A stretch of 64,000 bases of DNA from Saprospiraceae bacterium (GCA_022844565.1 JALHLK010000018.1:1-64000); one strand, 5' to 3'; counted from the stretch's first letter, positions 6,878-17,800 are shown. Notes: generated by a model not told the origin, from the sequence alone. Made by a program: numbers and translations.

Positions 6878-8176
6878 TTATTGTAGTTGAGAGGTTTTAA
6901 AATATTGCTCATTATATAAGAGACTCAGTGTCCCTAAACTTATCCAAACATGTCGGTTAAAAAGGAAATCGACAAGTCCAAAACTTGCATATATAAGAAC
7001 CCAAAATGTCGTAAAAAAGATAAATAGAAGATTTTTATTTTTTAAAAGTATGATATCCTTAAATAGACGCTTTGAATAGATTACGACTGTTAAAATTATT
7101 AATAATGAAAAATATCCGAATTGTGCCAATATTCCAGAGAGAAGTGTGTGACTTTCTAATGGGGGCATATATGTTGGATAGATCATATCATTTGATAGAT
7201 TCATAATAAAATGTTGGACGTTTCCAAAACCTATACCCATAATTGGATGATTAGAAAAAAAATAGAATTCAACTTTAGATAAAAAATAATAACCAGTCGG
7301 TCTCAAATGAAGGTTTTCATTAATTTGGACTATAGAGGGTCCTAATGACCATGTCTTATCAAAACAGTCTTCGTAACAAAGCACAAAATTGATACTAAAA
7401 ATGTAAAACAGTAAAAAAATAATACCTAATAAATTTAGTAATTTCAAGTTTTTCTTTTCAAAAAATTTAATTAATAAGAAAATGAAAAATACAAACCAAA
7501 TTAAAACCATTTCCTTAGTTAATGTAAGTGTAATAGTAATAATTGATAGAAGTATATAGTAAAAACTTTTTGTATTAAACTCTAGTAAAGACAAGGTGAA
7601 TATTATATAAAGTGATATTAATACTGACAATGAGTTAGGATTAATTGTTAGACCTTGAGATCTATAAATATTACCAAAGTAAGGATAATTTGGATATTGA
7701 TCTAAGGTTATATTCATTTCAGATGTCCAAAAATAGCATATGTAACCAATAACACTGGTTATAAAAGTTAAAATGATAGCATATTTGTACCAAGTCGATA
7801 AATCTTTCGAGTTAACACCAAGCAGATATGATCTTGAAATGACTAAATAGCTGATAGCTAATAGGTAAAGTGTAATCAAGTCAAAGATTCCGGATTTTGT
7901 AAAATGATAGAATACATTAAAGGTGTATATTAAAAGTAGTGTTAATAAGAGTTGATCAAGATGATTAAGCTTTTTAATTTGATTTAGTAAAATAGAATTT
8001 GGTATTTTCCAAATGTAAAATGAAAATGTAAACAAAAGAATAATTTCAAATATTTCAACCCTGCCAAAAAGTCTTTCAATATTGATAATTGTTGTAAGAC
8101 AAGAACTAAGAATCAAAATTCCCATTAAAATTATTGGAAATAAATTCTTTTTTCTTGAATAGCTTTTCACTGGCAA
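6878..8176 (-). CDS. O-antigen ligase/polymerase-like membrane protein
   Basis: The 432-residue protein is built of about ten to twelve hydrophobic helices. A larger periplasmic loop (about residues 265-345) contains the HLRPTGYYFLSKVEFYFFSNHP region and GIGFGNVQHF, followed by ESHTLLSGILAQFGY. The pattern G-x-G-x-x-x...H-x-x-x-L-x-x-x-G-x-x-G is that of the Wzy_C/WaaL family, which polymerises O-antigen units or joins glycan to lipid A-core. Ligase and polymerase cannot be separated from sequence. The start is TTG at 8176 or GTG two codons later; no ATG is suitable. It lies 12 bases after the GT39 gene and is co-directional with it. Confidence 0.8.
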   Translation of the reverse strand: MPVKSYSRKKNLFPIILMGILILSSCLTTIINIERLFGRVEIFEIILLFTFSFYIWKIPNSILLNQIKKLNHLDQLLLTLLLIYTFNVFYHFTKSGIFDLITLYLLAISYLVISRSYLLGVNSKDLSTWYKYAIILTFITSVIGYICYFWTSEMNITLDQYPNYPYFGNIYRSQGLTINPNSLSVLISLYIIFTLSLLEFNTKSFYYILLSIITITLTLTKEMVLIWFVFFIFLLIKFFEKKNLKLLNLLGIIFLLFYIFSINFVLCYEDCFDKTWSLGPSIVQINENLHLRPTGYYFLSKVEFYFFSNHPIMGIGFGNVQHFIMNLSNDMIYPTYMPPLESHTLLSGILAQFGYFSLLIILTVVIYSKRLFKDIILLKNKNLLFIFFTTFWVLIYASFGLVDFLFNRHVWISLGTLSLLYNEQYFKTSQLQ

Positions 8177-8188
8177 TGTTCTTTGTTT

Positions 8189-9724
8189 TCACAAACTTAA
8201 GTCAAACTTATATAAGTTGGCTTCTTTTGTTGATATTAATAGCTTTACATTGTCTTTCCCAAGTTTTTTAATAAATTCAGTTTCATCAGTATTTAAATAT
8301 TGGTTGCCAAGTAATATGGCACTACTGAAGTCTAAAGGAGATTTCCTACTTTCTATATTATTTACGTTTGAAAATATTAAGTATCCCTTTAAGCCATTGA
8401 GCTTATTCAAGTCTTTCTGTAAATGGTCATTTTTGTTAATTAGGTAATTTCCAAAAATTATTTGGTCATCATCAATCTTAATTCTAGATGGACCATCTTT
8501 ATTATAAAATCTAATCACATTATTAATATCTTCAAAGACGTATAGTACTTCATTTTCTTTAAGGCTTTTAGAAAGGTATTTTAGTAATGGTTTTACTTCC
8601 TCTTGTTTAAATGGAAAATTAAGAACTAAGGAGACAAAAAAAAGAAGAGTAAACAAGCCAAAAATCAATTTATTATCAAATGAACATGCACCTATTATAA
8701 ATATAAGAATAATATTTGGTAATAGGTAAAACAAGAGTCTTGTATCAAAAGGATAGAGTTTGAAATATGAAAATATAAAGTGAAACAAAATTGGACTTAA
8801 TAATAGAATCAGCATTTTGTGATGCTTATACTTTAGCAAATGCCGTAATCCAAGCCCCTGAAAAAGGAATATGAATAACGGTAAGAACATGAATAAATAT
8901 TTTACATAACTAAGATGAAAAAAGTTATAAAAGAATATTGTATAATTAATAACTAAGATTCTTTGGAAGAACCAAATTATAAAATCCATACTAAAAATGT
9001 TTTTTACAGGAAAGGAATAATTCCAAAATTCAAGCATGTAGTCTTTAGTTGGATTGTCAAAGAAAAAAAAACTCAAGTATAGAAACAGTAATATTATGAA
9101 TGTTATGGTAAGGAAAATCAGTCTAGGTAAATAATTGTAAACTTGCTTTATATCAAAAAGAATGATTGTCAAATAGGTTAAAAATAAAATTGGTGTAATA
9201 TGAACGAGAGGTATTGAAATTATTAAGAGTAATATAGCTTTTATGTATTCACTTTTTAAAAGCTGTAATAGAAATATTAAAGTAATAAATAGTTCTAAAC
9301 TGTATTGTTTGAACTCTGTCGCATAACGTAAAAAAACAGTACTACAAAGAATTGTAAATAGAAAGGAGATTTTAATAAGGTTTGATTTTGCGAATTCATC
9401 AAAATAAGAAAAAACTATTTTGACCAATAATGCAAAAGACATTATCGAACAAAAAGTGGGCACTATTCTCAAGGAAAAATCGCTTGGGTAAATCTCGTAA
9501 ACTATTTTTGATATCCACAGAAAAAGTATTGGGGCACTTTGATTATGATCAAGAAAATCAGTTAGTTGTAAAAAACTTCTGTTAGCAATATTGAGGCCTA
9601 AAGCAGCTTCATCTATATAGAATGTTCTATTGAATATAAATTGGGCCAATAATACAAAAGTTCCAATAAAACTAATGTTTAGAGGTGTAAGATTTTTAAT
9701 AAATATCTTGAGACTTTGAATCAT
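8189..9724 (-). CDS. GT39/ArnT-like membrane glycosyltransferase
   Basis: The 511-residue integral membrane protein has the architecture of the GT-C (PMT/ArnT) superfamily: about ten or more membrane helices, and an acidic pair in the first external loop (FYIDEAALGLNIANRS at about residues 34-49), where these enzymes hold the catalytic D/E. A soluble C-terminal part of about 110 residues follows. GT39 enzymes move a sugar from a polyprenyl-phosphate carrier to lipid A or protein on the periplasmic side. Acceptor and sugar are unknown. It is upstream of and probably co-transcribed with the O-antigen ligase-like gene. Its DNA is strongly AT-rich. Confidence 0.75.
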   Translation of the reverse strand: MIQSLKIFIKNLTPLNISFIGTFVLLAQFIFNRTFYIDEAALGLNIANRSFLQLTDFLDHNQSAPILFLWISKIVYEIYPSDFSLRIVPTFCSIMSFALLVKIVFSYFDEFAKSNLIKISFLFTILCSTVFLRYATEFKQYSLELFITLIFLLQLLKSEYIKAILLLIISIPLVHITPILFLTYLTIILFDIKQVYNYLPRLIFLTITFIILLFLYLSFFFFDNPTKDYMLEFWNYSFPVKNIFSMDFIIWFFQRILVINYTIFFYNFFHLSYVKYLFMFLPLFIFLFQGLGLRHLLKYKHHKMLILLLSPILFHFIFSYFKLYPFDTRLLFYLLPNIILIFIIGACSFDNKLIFGLFTLLFFVSLVLNFPFKQEEVKPLLKYLSKSLKENEVLYVFEDINNVIRFYNKDGPSRIKIDDDQIIFGNYLINKNDHLQKDLNKLNGLKGYLIFSNVNNIESRKSPLDFSSAILLGNQYLNTDETEFIKKLGKDNVKLLISTKEANLYKFDLSL

Positions 9725-9788
9725 GGCTTAGCGCTTAGGCTTTAAAACTTTTGATATTATTATATTCTCTTAATTCATCTTTAATTTC

Positions 9789-9824
9789 TCACAAGGTATG
9801 CCGTGGGTTTGCTTTGTATGTCAT
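9789..9824 (-). pseudogene. Relic of the first codons of ppa
   Basis: Read on the minus strand from the ATG at 9824, this reads MTYKANPRHTL and then a stop. The real pyrophosphatase begins MKYKAHPWHGI. At DNA level most of the first 24 bases agree, including an unbroken ATACAAAGCA. It lies in the 240-base gap between the GT39 and FkbM genes, oriented as ppa. It may mark the edge of a past duplication or insertion; the match is short and could be chance. Confidence 0.35.
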
Positions 9825-9965
9825 GTTATTTTTATTTTCAAATTGAGGTCAAGATAGGGTATTTTTTTTGAATGGTTTTACATTTAATTTATACTGAATT
9901 CCTTCTGACAGTTATAAACTTGTTGTTAGTTTTGCCTTTTTCTATTTTATAAGGAACATAAACTT

Positions 9966-10739
9966 TTAAACGATCCTTAATTTTATCCCTAAGTCTTCTA
10001 TTCTCTTTTTTGCTTCCATCGTTTTTTCTTGGTGATGAAATTCAATAATTATAATCCTAGGCCTTATGGTCCAATCTTCAATATTCTGCAAAAAATCATA
10101 TTCGGCTCCTTCAATATCTATTTTCATAATATCTATTTTGTTGGTAGGATGTTTTTTAAGCAAATCTTCAAAACTTAATACTTCCGTAACTTCATCTTCA
10201 TTTCCATTTTGAGACAAAAAGTTATTAAAAGCAAGGCCACTTTCATTTAGATATCCTTGTTTAGAGTGATCACTGACTGCGCAATTTTCGTGTATGATAT
10301 TTCTAGTTTTAGGAAGATTTTTTGTCAGAAGTGTAAAGTTGTGCTTAGATGGCTCAACTGCCAAAATTTTTAGATTGTTTTCTTTAAGTAATGACTGAAA
10401 ATATATGCTAACTAAACCAACATGTGCACCGATATCCCAAATTACGATGTCATTTTCTAGTATCTTTAATGATTTCACCTCCTTTATGGCTCCTAGGTAT
10501 GCTTCATTCATGAATATGTCATAAAATAGGCCAAGGTCTTGAAGTCTTAAACATATAGGTTGCTTTATACCTTTGAACTCAAGCCCATATCCTCTTGCTT
10601 TTGACAGTTTTAAAAAATTATGACCATGTTTTCCAGCATGACTTAGTAAGAATACCTTTGTAGTTTGGAATATAAGAAATAGTTTGTCTTTTAATGTTTG
10701 ACCAGAATTCAGACAAAATATAATTTTACTAATTACCAT
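9966..10739 (-). CDS. FkbM family methyltransferase
   Basis: FkbM-type enzymes are SAM-dependent O-methyltransferases, often placed in glycan clusters where they cap or decorate sugars. The 257-residue protein has the SAM-binding motif I VIWDIGAHVGLVSIYF (about residues 99-114), an acidic motif II LAVEPSKHNF, a conserved N-x-A-V-S-D block, and the characteristic DIMKIDIEGAEYDFL segment near residue 200. It overlaps the end of the flippase gene by 11 bases, which indicates translational coupling. The acceptor is not predictable. Confidence 0.85.
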   Translation of the reverse strand: MVISKIIFCLNSGQTLKDKLFLIFQTTKVFLLSHAGKHGHNFLKLSKARGYGLEFKGIKQPICLRLQDLGLFYDIFMNEAYLGAIKEVKSLKILENDIVIWDIGAHVGLVSIYFQSLLKENNLKILAVEPSKHNFTLLTKNLPKTRNIIHENCAVSDHSKQGYLNESGLAFNNFLSQNGNEDEVTEVLSFEDLLKKHPTNKIDIMKIDIEGAEYDFLQNIEDWTIRPRIIIIEFHHQEKTMEAKKRIEDLGIKLRIV

Positions 10740-12246
10740 TTATTTGATTAGGATTATTTTTGTTTTCGATTGAATCATCTATTAAATTAACAGTTTTTAG
10801 AAAGGTAACTATTTTAAAATATTCTTTTTTGAAACAAAACCGAAAAACTATTGCATATAAAAAAAGTAGAATCAATGATATAAAGATAAAAAGAATAATT
10901 GATTTTATGTTTATGAACATTTTTACTATAGCCACACAAATTGATATTAAAATGGAAAGTAAAATAGGAATTTTCAATGGTTTTAAAATTTCAAATACAG
11001 TTAAACCAAAGTAATTAGCGCTGATTTTGAAGATAAAAATTCCACAAATAAAAGTACCGATAGAATAGAATAAAACAAGGAAGAATAAATGGGGTATAAC
11101 AGCGGTGAATATTAAGAAGATTGAAAAATATAAAATGTTAAATGCTACAGAAATATTTCTAAACTTAATAGTCTTATCATTAATTATGATTATCCCATGG
11201 TTAATACCTATTATTGACTGATAACAAGCTGCAATACTAAAAATTTGTATTATTGGTATGGCCTCAATCCATGCTACCCCAAAAAATAACATGATAAACT
11301 CTTCGGCAAGAGCTGCTAATAAGAATAATAAAGGAAATGAAATTAGTGAAATCATAAGTAAGAAATTGCTATAGACTGCTTCCATTCTACTTTTATTTGG
11401 ACTTAATTTAGTTAAGATAGGTAATAAAACCTTATGAAATGTGCCACCAATTTGTCCTAGAGGAGTAGAAAGAAATTTATAAGCTCGGTCATATAATCCT
11501 AATTGCTGAATTCCAAGGTATTTGCCAATGAATAAGTTGTCTACATTCCTTGAACCGAATGCCAAAATTTGGGTAGTAAAAAGGGGTAAATAAAAACTTC
11601 TTTCTTTCCAAACCGACTTAAGATGGAATGAAGGCAAGATTAAACCTTTAGTGAGTAGAAGCATCGCAATAAAATATAGACCTACGTATAGAATTTGTTT
11701 ATAAAGTAGACTATCTGTTTTATACCCATTCATTGCTAAATAAATACCAAAAAGACCTGCAAGGACGGTGGAGATTAAGTTAGAAATAGCGGTTAGTTTA
11801 AATTGTATGGTTTTTCTACAATAAAATTCAAAAGACAAGTTGAATGCAGTGATTATCAGTAATGGAACTAATTTTAAAAGATACGTTCTATCTGTTTGAA
11901 AACTTCTTGAAATTAATTCATAAAATTTAAGAGGCAATATGTAAGCTATTCCAATGATTATTATTGAAATAAATAAAGTAAAGCCGAGAATTTGTCTTAA
12001 AAAACCTAGATTAAATTCTGAAGTTTTGAAAATCAAATCGTGGCTACCTAAATCTTGAAATGTTTTTAATAAATTGTAAATCAAAAAAGGAATAACAAAT
12101 AGCCCATAGTCATGTGGCGTAAGGTATCTTAGCATTATTATGCCTAGAACTAAATTCATTACTTGAGATCCAAATTGATCTAAAGCATTCCATAAAAAGG
12201 GATTTAAATTTTTTGTCAGCACAATATTTTTGAGTTTGAAATACAA
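10729..12246 (-). CDS. Polysaccharide flippase (Wzx/MATE-like)
   Basis: The 505-residue protein has about twelve to fourteen hydrophobic helices and the N-terminal pattern WNALDQFGSQVMNLVLGI followed by LRYLTPHDYGLF, typical of the oligosaccharide flippase family (COG2244). Such proteins move lipid-linked oligosaccharides across the inner membrane. The annotated start is TTG at 12246. It overlaps a likely -7 element on the same strand, so translation may begin a few codons later at a GTG. Only 34 bases separate it from the divergent GT2 gene. Confidence 0.85.
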   Translation of the reverse strand: MYFKLKNIVLTKNLNPFLWNALDQFGSQVMNLVLGIIMLRYLTPHDYGLFVIPFLIYNLLKTFQDLGSHDLIFKTSEFNLGFLRQILGFTLFISIIIIGIAYILPLKFYELISRSFQTDRTYLLKLVPLLIITAFNLSFEFYCRKTIQFKLTAISNLISTVLAGLFGIYLAMNGYKTDSLLYKQILYVGLYFIAMLLLTKGLILPSFHLKSVWKERSFYLPLFTTQILAFGSRNVDNLFIGKYLGIQQLGLYDRAYKFLSTPLGQIGGTFHKVLLPILTKLSPNKSRMEAVYSNFLLMISLISFPLLFLLAALAEEFIMLFFGVAWIEAIPIIQIFSIAACYQSIIGINHGIIIINDKTIKFRNISVAFNILYFSIFLIFTAVIPHLFFLVLFYSIGTFICGIFIFKISANYFGLTVFEILKPLKIPILLSILISICVAIVKMFINIKSIILFIFISLILLFLYAIVFRFCFKKEYFKIVTFLKTVNLIDDSIENKNNPNQINGN

Positions 12247-12252
12247 ATATTG

Positions 12253-12260
12253 TATTTTTG
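12253..12260 (+). promoter_or_regulatory. -7 element for the GT2 gene at 12281
   Basis: TATTTTTG matches TAnnTTTG and lies 20 bases before the ATG, inside the short divergent region between the two halves of the glycan cluster. Confidence 0.6.
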
Positions 12261-12280
12261 AGGCTTATTCATGCTAAAAT

Positions 12281-13219
12281 ATGATAAAAAGTCCGATATT
12301 TAGTGTTATAGTTCCGACAAAAAATAGGATTGATTTATTGACGGAGTGCATTAATAGTATTCTTTGTCAAACATTTCAAGATTTTGAGTTAATTATTGTT
12401 GATGATCAAAGTTCTGACGGAACCGATATATATTTAAATAGAATTTCAAGTCAAAGAATAAGGGTTTATAAAAACAATATTGGCGGAGATAGTGGTGGAA
12501 GAAATATAGGAATAGATGCTGCACAGGGTGAATATGTATGTATTTGTGATGACGATGATCTGTATTTACCTAATTATTTATTAGATTTCTATAATGAACT
12601 AAAATCAAGAGGATTTCCTTCAGATGTAGTATTAAGAACCAATTTCGCATACTTCAAAAGTGGAAAAGTTTTTAAACATGGTGAAAATTATGATATTTTA
12701 AAACACGGTAATCATATTAAATACACAATGTTTGGGTTTTGTCATTCTTGCGTAATTTGCATTCCGCGAATTTTGCTAAAAGATATTGAATTTCCTATTC
12801 ATATTAAACAATGGCAAGATACCTATTTTCTGTTGCGACTTTTAGTTAATTGTAGATTAGAACAAATGGATACAGCAAATTATTTGTATCGAATTCATGG
12901 CCGAATGGGTAGCAATACTATGATAACCCAAGGATCAATAGAAGATAATGCTGACATTCATGTAAGTTATATTGAGGATTTTTATTTAAATTTTAACACT
13001 TTACATCCATTATATAATAGGAAAAATTTTAACAAGATCATTGCAACAAAATATCTTGAATATGCTTCAAATACAATGGGATTAAAGAATTATAATTTAG
13101 GTTTTAAATTCTTAATGAAATCTTTATCATATTCCGTAGATTTTATTAACTGGAAATTATACCTAATTTTTGTTAGAAATTTAGTATTTGATAAGTCTTC
13201 AAGTTATAAAGTAAGTTAG
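12281..13219 (+). CDS. Family 2 glycosyltransferase
   Basis: The 312-residue soluble enzyme has a GT-A fold start, FSVIVPTKNRIDLLTECINSIL, then a nucleotide-binding acidic stretch IIVDDQSSDGTD, and a D-x-D type metal site in VCICDDDDLYLP near residue 88. A conserved QDTYFLLRL segment further on fits the acceptor/base region. It should add a sugar to a lipid-linked intermediate at the cytoplasmic face. It is the first gene of a three-gene plus-strand operon divergent from the flippase operon. Donor and acceptor are unknown. Confidence 0.85.
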   Translation: MIKSPIFSVIVPTKNRIDLLTECINSILCQTFQDFELIIVDDQSSDGTDIYLNRISSQRIRVYKNNIGGDSGGRNIGIDAAQGEYVCICDDDDLYLPNYLLDFYNELKSRGFPSDVVLRTNFAYFKSGKVFKHGENYDILKHGNHIKYTMFGFCHSCVICIPRILLKDIEFPIHIKQWQDTYFLLRLLVNCRLEQMDTANYLYRIHGRMGSNTMITQGSIEDNADIHVSYIEDFYLNFNTLHPLYNRKNFNKIIATKYLEYASNTMGLKNYNLGFKFLMKSLSYSVDFINWKLYLIFVRNLVFDKSSSYKVS

Positions 13220-13245
13220 GATTGTAAAGAAAAATTTTGTTATCA

Positions 13246-13968
13246 ATGAAAAAATTTTTAAAAGCCAAATTAGAAATGATAGGTGGAGTATTTAACTCTA
13301 AATTAGAAAAAGATATTTTTGAGTTAAACTGGGCTAATATTTACCATGATACATCAAAAGGAAAAAACTGGTTGCAAGATTTATCCATTTCACCGTATGA
13401 TATGGCCATTAACTATTCTATGTTATACATCCTTACAAGGATATTCTCAGATTTTAAAATTAGAAGTGTTTTGGAGTTTGGATTAGGTGAATCATCCAAA
13501 TTTATAAATTCTTATGCAGAATTTAATTCAAAAGAATTGCAACATATTGTTGTGGAGCATGACCAAAATTGGATCGATTTTTATAAGAAAAATGTTTCGG
13601 GACTTTGTGAAATCAAATGTTTAGATTTAGTAAATATAAGTATTAATGAATGTTCAATTAAAACATACAAAAAATTAGATACAATAGGGAATGTAAATAA
13701 TTTTGACTTATACATAATAGATGGACCTTTAGGTTTGCCTAATTATTCGAGATATGATATATGTTTGATAGCTCAAAAATTTAGAGAAAATGATGAATTT
13801 TTAATTGTAATTGATGATTTTCAAAGAAAAGGGGAAAAAGATACATATTCTCATTTAATCAGGATTTTGAAAGAAAAAAACTTAAATACATATACCAAGG
13901 AGTTCGTAAGTATAAAGAACCAGCTACTTATCGCTACTGAGAAGTATAAATTTGCAACAACTTTTTAA
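13246..13968 (+). CDS. SAM-methyltransferase-like protein in the glycan operon
   Basis: I take the ATG at 13246 (MKKFLKAKLEM) as start; a TTG three codons earlier is less likely. The product, about 240 residues, carries VLEFGLGESSKFINSYA, like a SAM-binding motif I, then IVVEHDQNWIDFYKKN (acidic end of strand 2) and DLYIIDGPLG (strand 4). The layout is that of class I methyltransferases close to those found in polysaccharide loci. Catalytic activity is not shown. It lies 26 bases after the GT2 stop and 11 before the next GT2 gene. Confidence 0.6.
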   Translation: MKKFLKAKLEMIGGVFNSKLEKDIFELNWANIYHDTSKGKNWLQDLSISPYDMAINYSMLYILTRIFSDFKIRSVLEFGLGESSKFINSYAEFNSKELQHIVVEHDQNWIDFYKKNVSGLCEIKCLDLVNISINECSIKTYKKLDTIGNVNNFDLYIIDGPLGLPNYSRYDICLIAQKFRENDEFLIVIDDFQRKGEKDTYSHLIRILKEKNLNTYTKEFVSIKNQLLIATEKYKFATTF

Positions 13969-13979
13969 ATTCCCCCATT

Positions 13980-14858
13980 ATGTATATCTCTGTAATTATA
14001 CCATCTTTCAATGCAAGTAAGTTTATAATAGCTGCCATTGAATCTTGCTTAATTCAACAAGAGGTGGGTGAAATTATTGTTATTGACGATAACTCTTCGG
14101 ATAATACATATGATTTAGTAGAAAGGTATGGTAATGCAAGAGTTTTATTATTAAGAAATGAGAAAAGAAAAGGTCCAGGATTTACTCGAAATAAGGGCTT
14201 GATGATAGCAAAATTTCCATATATTTCTTTTTTAGACGCGGATGATTATTTCCTGCAAAATAGATTTACCGAGAATATTCAATTTCTAGAGAAAACAGTG
14301 TCAATAGACGGTACCTATGAGGTTGTAAAAAACTTTATAGAAAGTGAAGCAAAAGTTAGTACAGAGCATAATTATTCAGAAATTGGTTTATTTGAAAAGG
14401 TTTCACCCGAAGATCTTTTTAAATATATTTGTAAAGATACAAAATCATATTTCTCTATAATTAGTCTTTTGATAAGAAACAAAAATAGTAAAAATTTTCT
14501 TTTTGATATTGATCTTACTTATGGTCAAGACATTGATTATATTTATCAGATTTCACTGCACCTAAAACTAAAAAATTTTAATAAAGCGACCCCTAAAATT
14601 TTAAGACGTCTTCACTCGAGTAATCATACATCAAATGCAGATTTTGTGACTTTTAATGCTAGAGAAAAAATACTGTTTAAATGGTACAAAATGGCAATTT
14701 TGAAAAAGCTACCATTTATGCCTTCCCTTTTTTTAATATATAGAATGGCAAGTTATCAATATATGAAAATAGGAAATAAAAGTGTTAAGTTTTCTAAATT
14801 TCACAAAATATTCATTGCATGTAAACTGTTTATCATTCAATTCTTATATAGGAAATAG
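13980..14858 (+). CDS. Family 2 glycosyltransferase
   Basis: The 292-residue protein starts with ISVIIPSFNASKFIIAAIES and has EIIVIDDNSSDNTYDLV, GPGFTRNKGL and ISFLDADDYFL, all standard for GT2 enzymes. The D-A-D metal-binding motif is at about residues 85-87. A C-terminal part with basic and hydrophobic residues may bind the membrane. It closes the plus-strand glycan operon and converges with the PorU2 gene, with only 16 bases between stops. Confidence 0.85.
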   Translation: MYISVIIPSFNASKFIIAAIESCLIQQEVGEIIVIDDNSSDNTYDLVERYGNARVLLLRNEKRKGPGFTRNKGLMIAKFPYISFLDADDYFLQNRFTENIQFLEKTVSIDGTYEVVKNFIESEAKVSTEHNYSEIGLFEKVSPEDLFKYICKDTKSYFSIISLLIRNKNSKNFLFDIDLTYGQDIDYIYQISLHLKLKNFNKATPKILRRLHSSNHTSNADFVTFNAREKILFKWYKMAILKKLPFMPSLFLIYRMASYQYMKIGNKSVKFSKFHKIFIACKLFIIQFLYRK

Positions 14859-14874
14859 GATATTTTTTTCAATA

Positions 14875-17800
14875 CTATCTCGTAATAACAAGCTTACTAA
14901 ATCCTTTGTGCATGTAACTGTTATTTGTTGATGAATCAAAATACTCTTTACTGTGGTTAGTTTTTATTTTCATTAAATATACACCATTCCCTAACTTACT
15001 CCCAAAATCATCTGTTCCATCCCACACTAATGATGATACATTTTTACCATTTTTAATAGAACCCAATTCTGCTGCCCTAAACTCCTTAACAACTTTTCCA
15101 GAGATAGAAAAAATTTGAAGAACAAAATCGTCTGGTAAATTACCCACCATCTCATACACAAATTGAGTTTTATTCGAAAAAGGATTTGGATAATTTGTTA
15201 GATTTTTAATGTAGGACTTACTGGATACATTAAACGAAACTTCATAATTTTGGTTGCCACTTACATTACCAGCACCGTCTTTTGAGTTGACAATTAAGGT
15301 ATAATTTCCGTCTTCAAATTCCTTATAAATTTCAATAACTGCTATATTTGTAGAATCAGCTGCAGGTATAAATTTTGCAATTTTATCATTAATTACCGAA
15401 ATATTTTCAATAACTTTTGTAGTATTGTTTAGAATTCCAATTGAAATCAATTCTGGTTTATTGATTAAAAGAAATCTATTGTCATCATTTACAGATATTT
15501 TTATTATTGGCTTGCTATTGACATAATCCCCGTCAATAATAGTTGATCCATTAAATAAAACTTCAATTATTGGGTTGATGTTGTCTTTTTTGACTTTGAT
15601 AAAAGTATTGGATCTGTTATTATCAAAATCATATTCATTTGGTAATTTGTTAGAGTTTATTTCTACAGCATATCCTAAAATTCCTAATTCAGCTCTTTCT
15701 CCAAATTGTTGTTTAACTGAATTTAAACCTGGATTAAGTTTCGCAATATTTTTTGTTATTGAATTTGTCGAATTTACAGAATTAACTTGTTCAATTTTTA
15801 TTTGAATATTATCAAAAGCTCTGTTGGAGTTATTATATATTGATAAATCAGAATTAATTGTTTCACCTTGATAAAATTCTTCTTTTGATAAGTTTCCTGA
15901 AGCGAATATTAAATCTGGTAACATTTCATTGGTTGTTATCATCCATCTGTACAATTGTGAAGAGTTTTCACCAAGTAAAGCTCCATTTACAACCCCGTTT
16001 TCACCATCTCCTCCATGCAAACTATAGAACTTTAGTTTTATAGTTTCAACACCAATATTTTTTAAATCTTTTAGATCTATGATTGAGGATTTTAAACTGT
16101 CTTTGTAAAGTTTAAATGTTTTATTGTTAATGGTGTTATAATAAAGTGATGTATGGGAAAAGCCTTTTTTACCAACTTTATCATCCTGCAGAATATGCAA
16201 CATTTCGAGGTTTGGTCCAGTTTTCATAGGCGCTGATTCAATTACTCCATCATATACTCTAGATGGTGCTTTGATTGCAGTTGCAACTGGATTCGACAAT
16301 TTGTCAGAAATTACTTCTGCAATTATCCCATTTTTCTTAGTAAAACTCAAGATATATGGTTTCAATCCGCTTTTCAAATTTTCAAAACTCAACGCTCCGT
16401 ACTCTTTAAAATATGAGTAAAGTGATTTTCCTAAATGTAAAGTATCTGCCTCCCATTTATCATGCTGAAATGATGATAAATCACCTGATTGTAAGAAGTT
16501 AAAAAAACAAAAAACAACATCTTCTTCTTCAGCACTGTTTATGAGATCCATTAAACCTTTTCTTGACTCTAAAGTAGAAAGATTATAGACAAAAGTGTTA
16601 GAGTTCCATTTTACCGTATTATAGTCTGTTCCACTATTTTGTTTAAGTCCATTTTTCCTCCATATATAGGCATTTAATGTGTTTGATGAGCCATTGAAAG
16701 GAGTTAATGTACCCCATTTATTGCCATTTGCTGTATTAAAAATAATTTCACCTTGAAATTGAGCACTTCTTATATTTAAAGTATAATCTACAATTTTAAA
16801 ATCTAACCTCCCCGTGCTATCATAATCCATATTTTCTAATTGCCCTTTAGAAAACTGAAATGGAGTTTGTAATAAAAATCCTTTTTTGTTTGGGACATAT
16901 GTAAATGAGTTGATGTCCCATATTGTTGAGGTTTCCTTTTCATTTATGATACAAGTTCTCCAGAAATAAGTTTGATTTTCAGTTAAAGTTATGTTTGGTT
17001 TCCATTCGATAAATGAACCATTATTGTTAAATACTTTTTCTTGTTTAAAAGGGCTATTGAATTTATAGCTTGTGTCAATCTGAATTCTATAGTTATTAGG
17101 TTTTGCGAATGCATTTTGGGTTTTGGCAAGTAGTTTAAACTCTTCGATGCTTCCAATTATACTGTTATCATAAGGGAAAACGTTTTTTATATTGTTTGAA
17201 TTAATAACAAGAGGGTAGCCAGTTATACCATTTTTATTAATTAGTGTATTATTAGAGGAACTTGATTCAATATTTGAACCTAAATTAATTATTTGTGATT
17301 TAATTATTACCTCTCCAACCCAGTCTTCATTGATAGGTATTTTTGTTTTTAAAGTTTCAAGGTTTTTAGGAGAAAGAATATTTTTTTCTAATTTATAAAT
17401 AATTGCATTATTTTTTTCCACAATTATTTCAATCTTTACCGAGTCACCAGTAAACCTTCCAATGTTGGCCAAACCCAAGTTTAAATCAAAACTATTATTC
17501 TCTGCAAAAATTTGAGTTGGTTCGGTTGATACTTTTTCATTATCAAATGTATAATCAGGTTTTTCAAATGAAGCTAGGGATACAGCAGGATCTCCATTCA
17601 GTGTAAGTTGTTGATAAAAGGTGAATGGGTCAATTGCTCTAATGTTTTTATTTTGTTCGACTATTAGATTAAGCATTTCACCAATTGATTTACCATAAAA
17701 GTCGTTGCCTAATTTTTTGTAATAATCTACACCATAAATCCCTTGAGAATAAAGAGTTGCAGTACCTGCAGCAGCAATAAACCCAATTGCACCCCTATCT

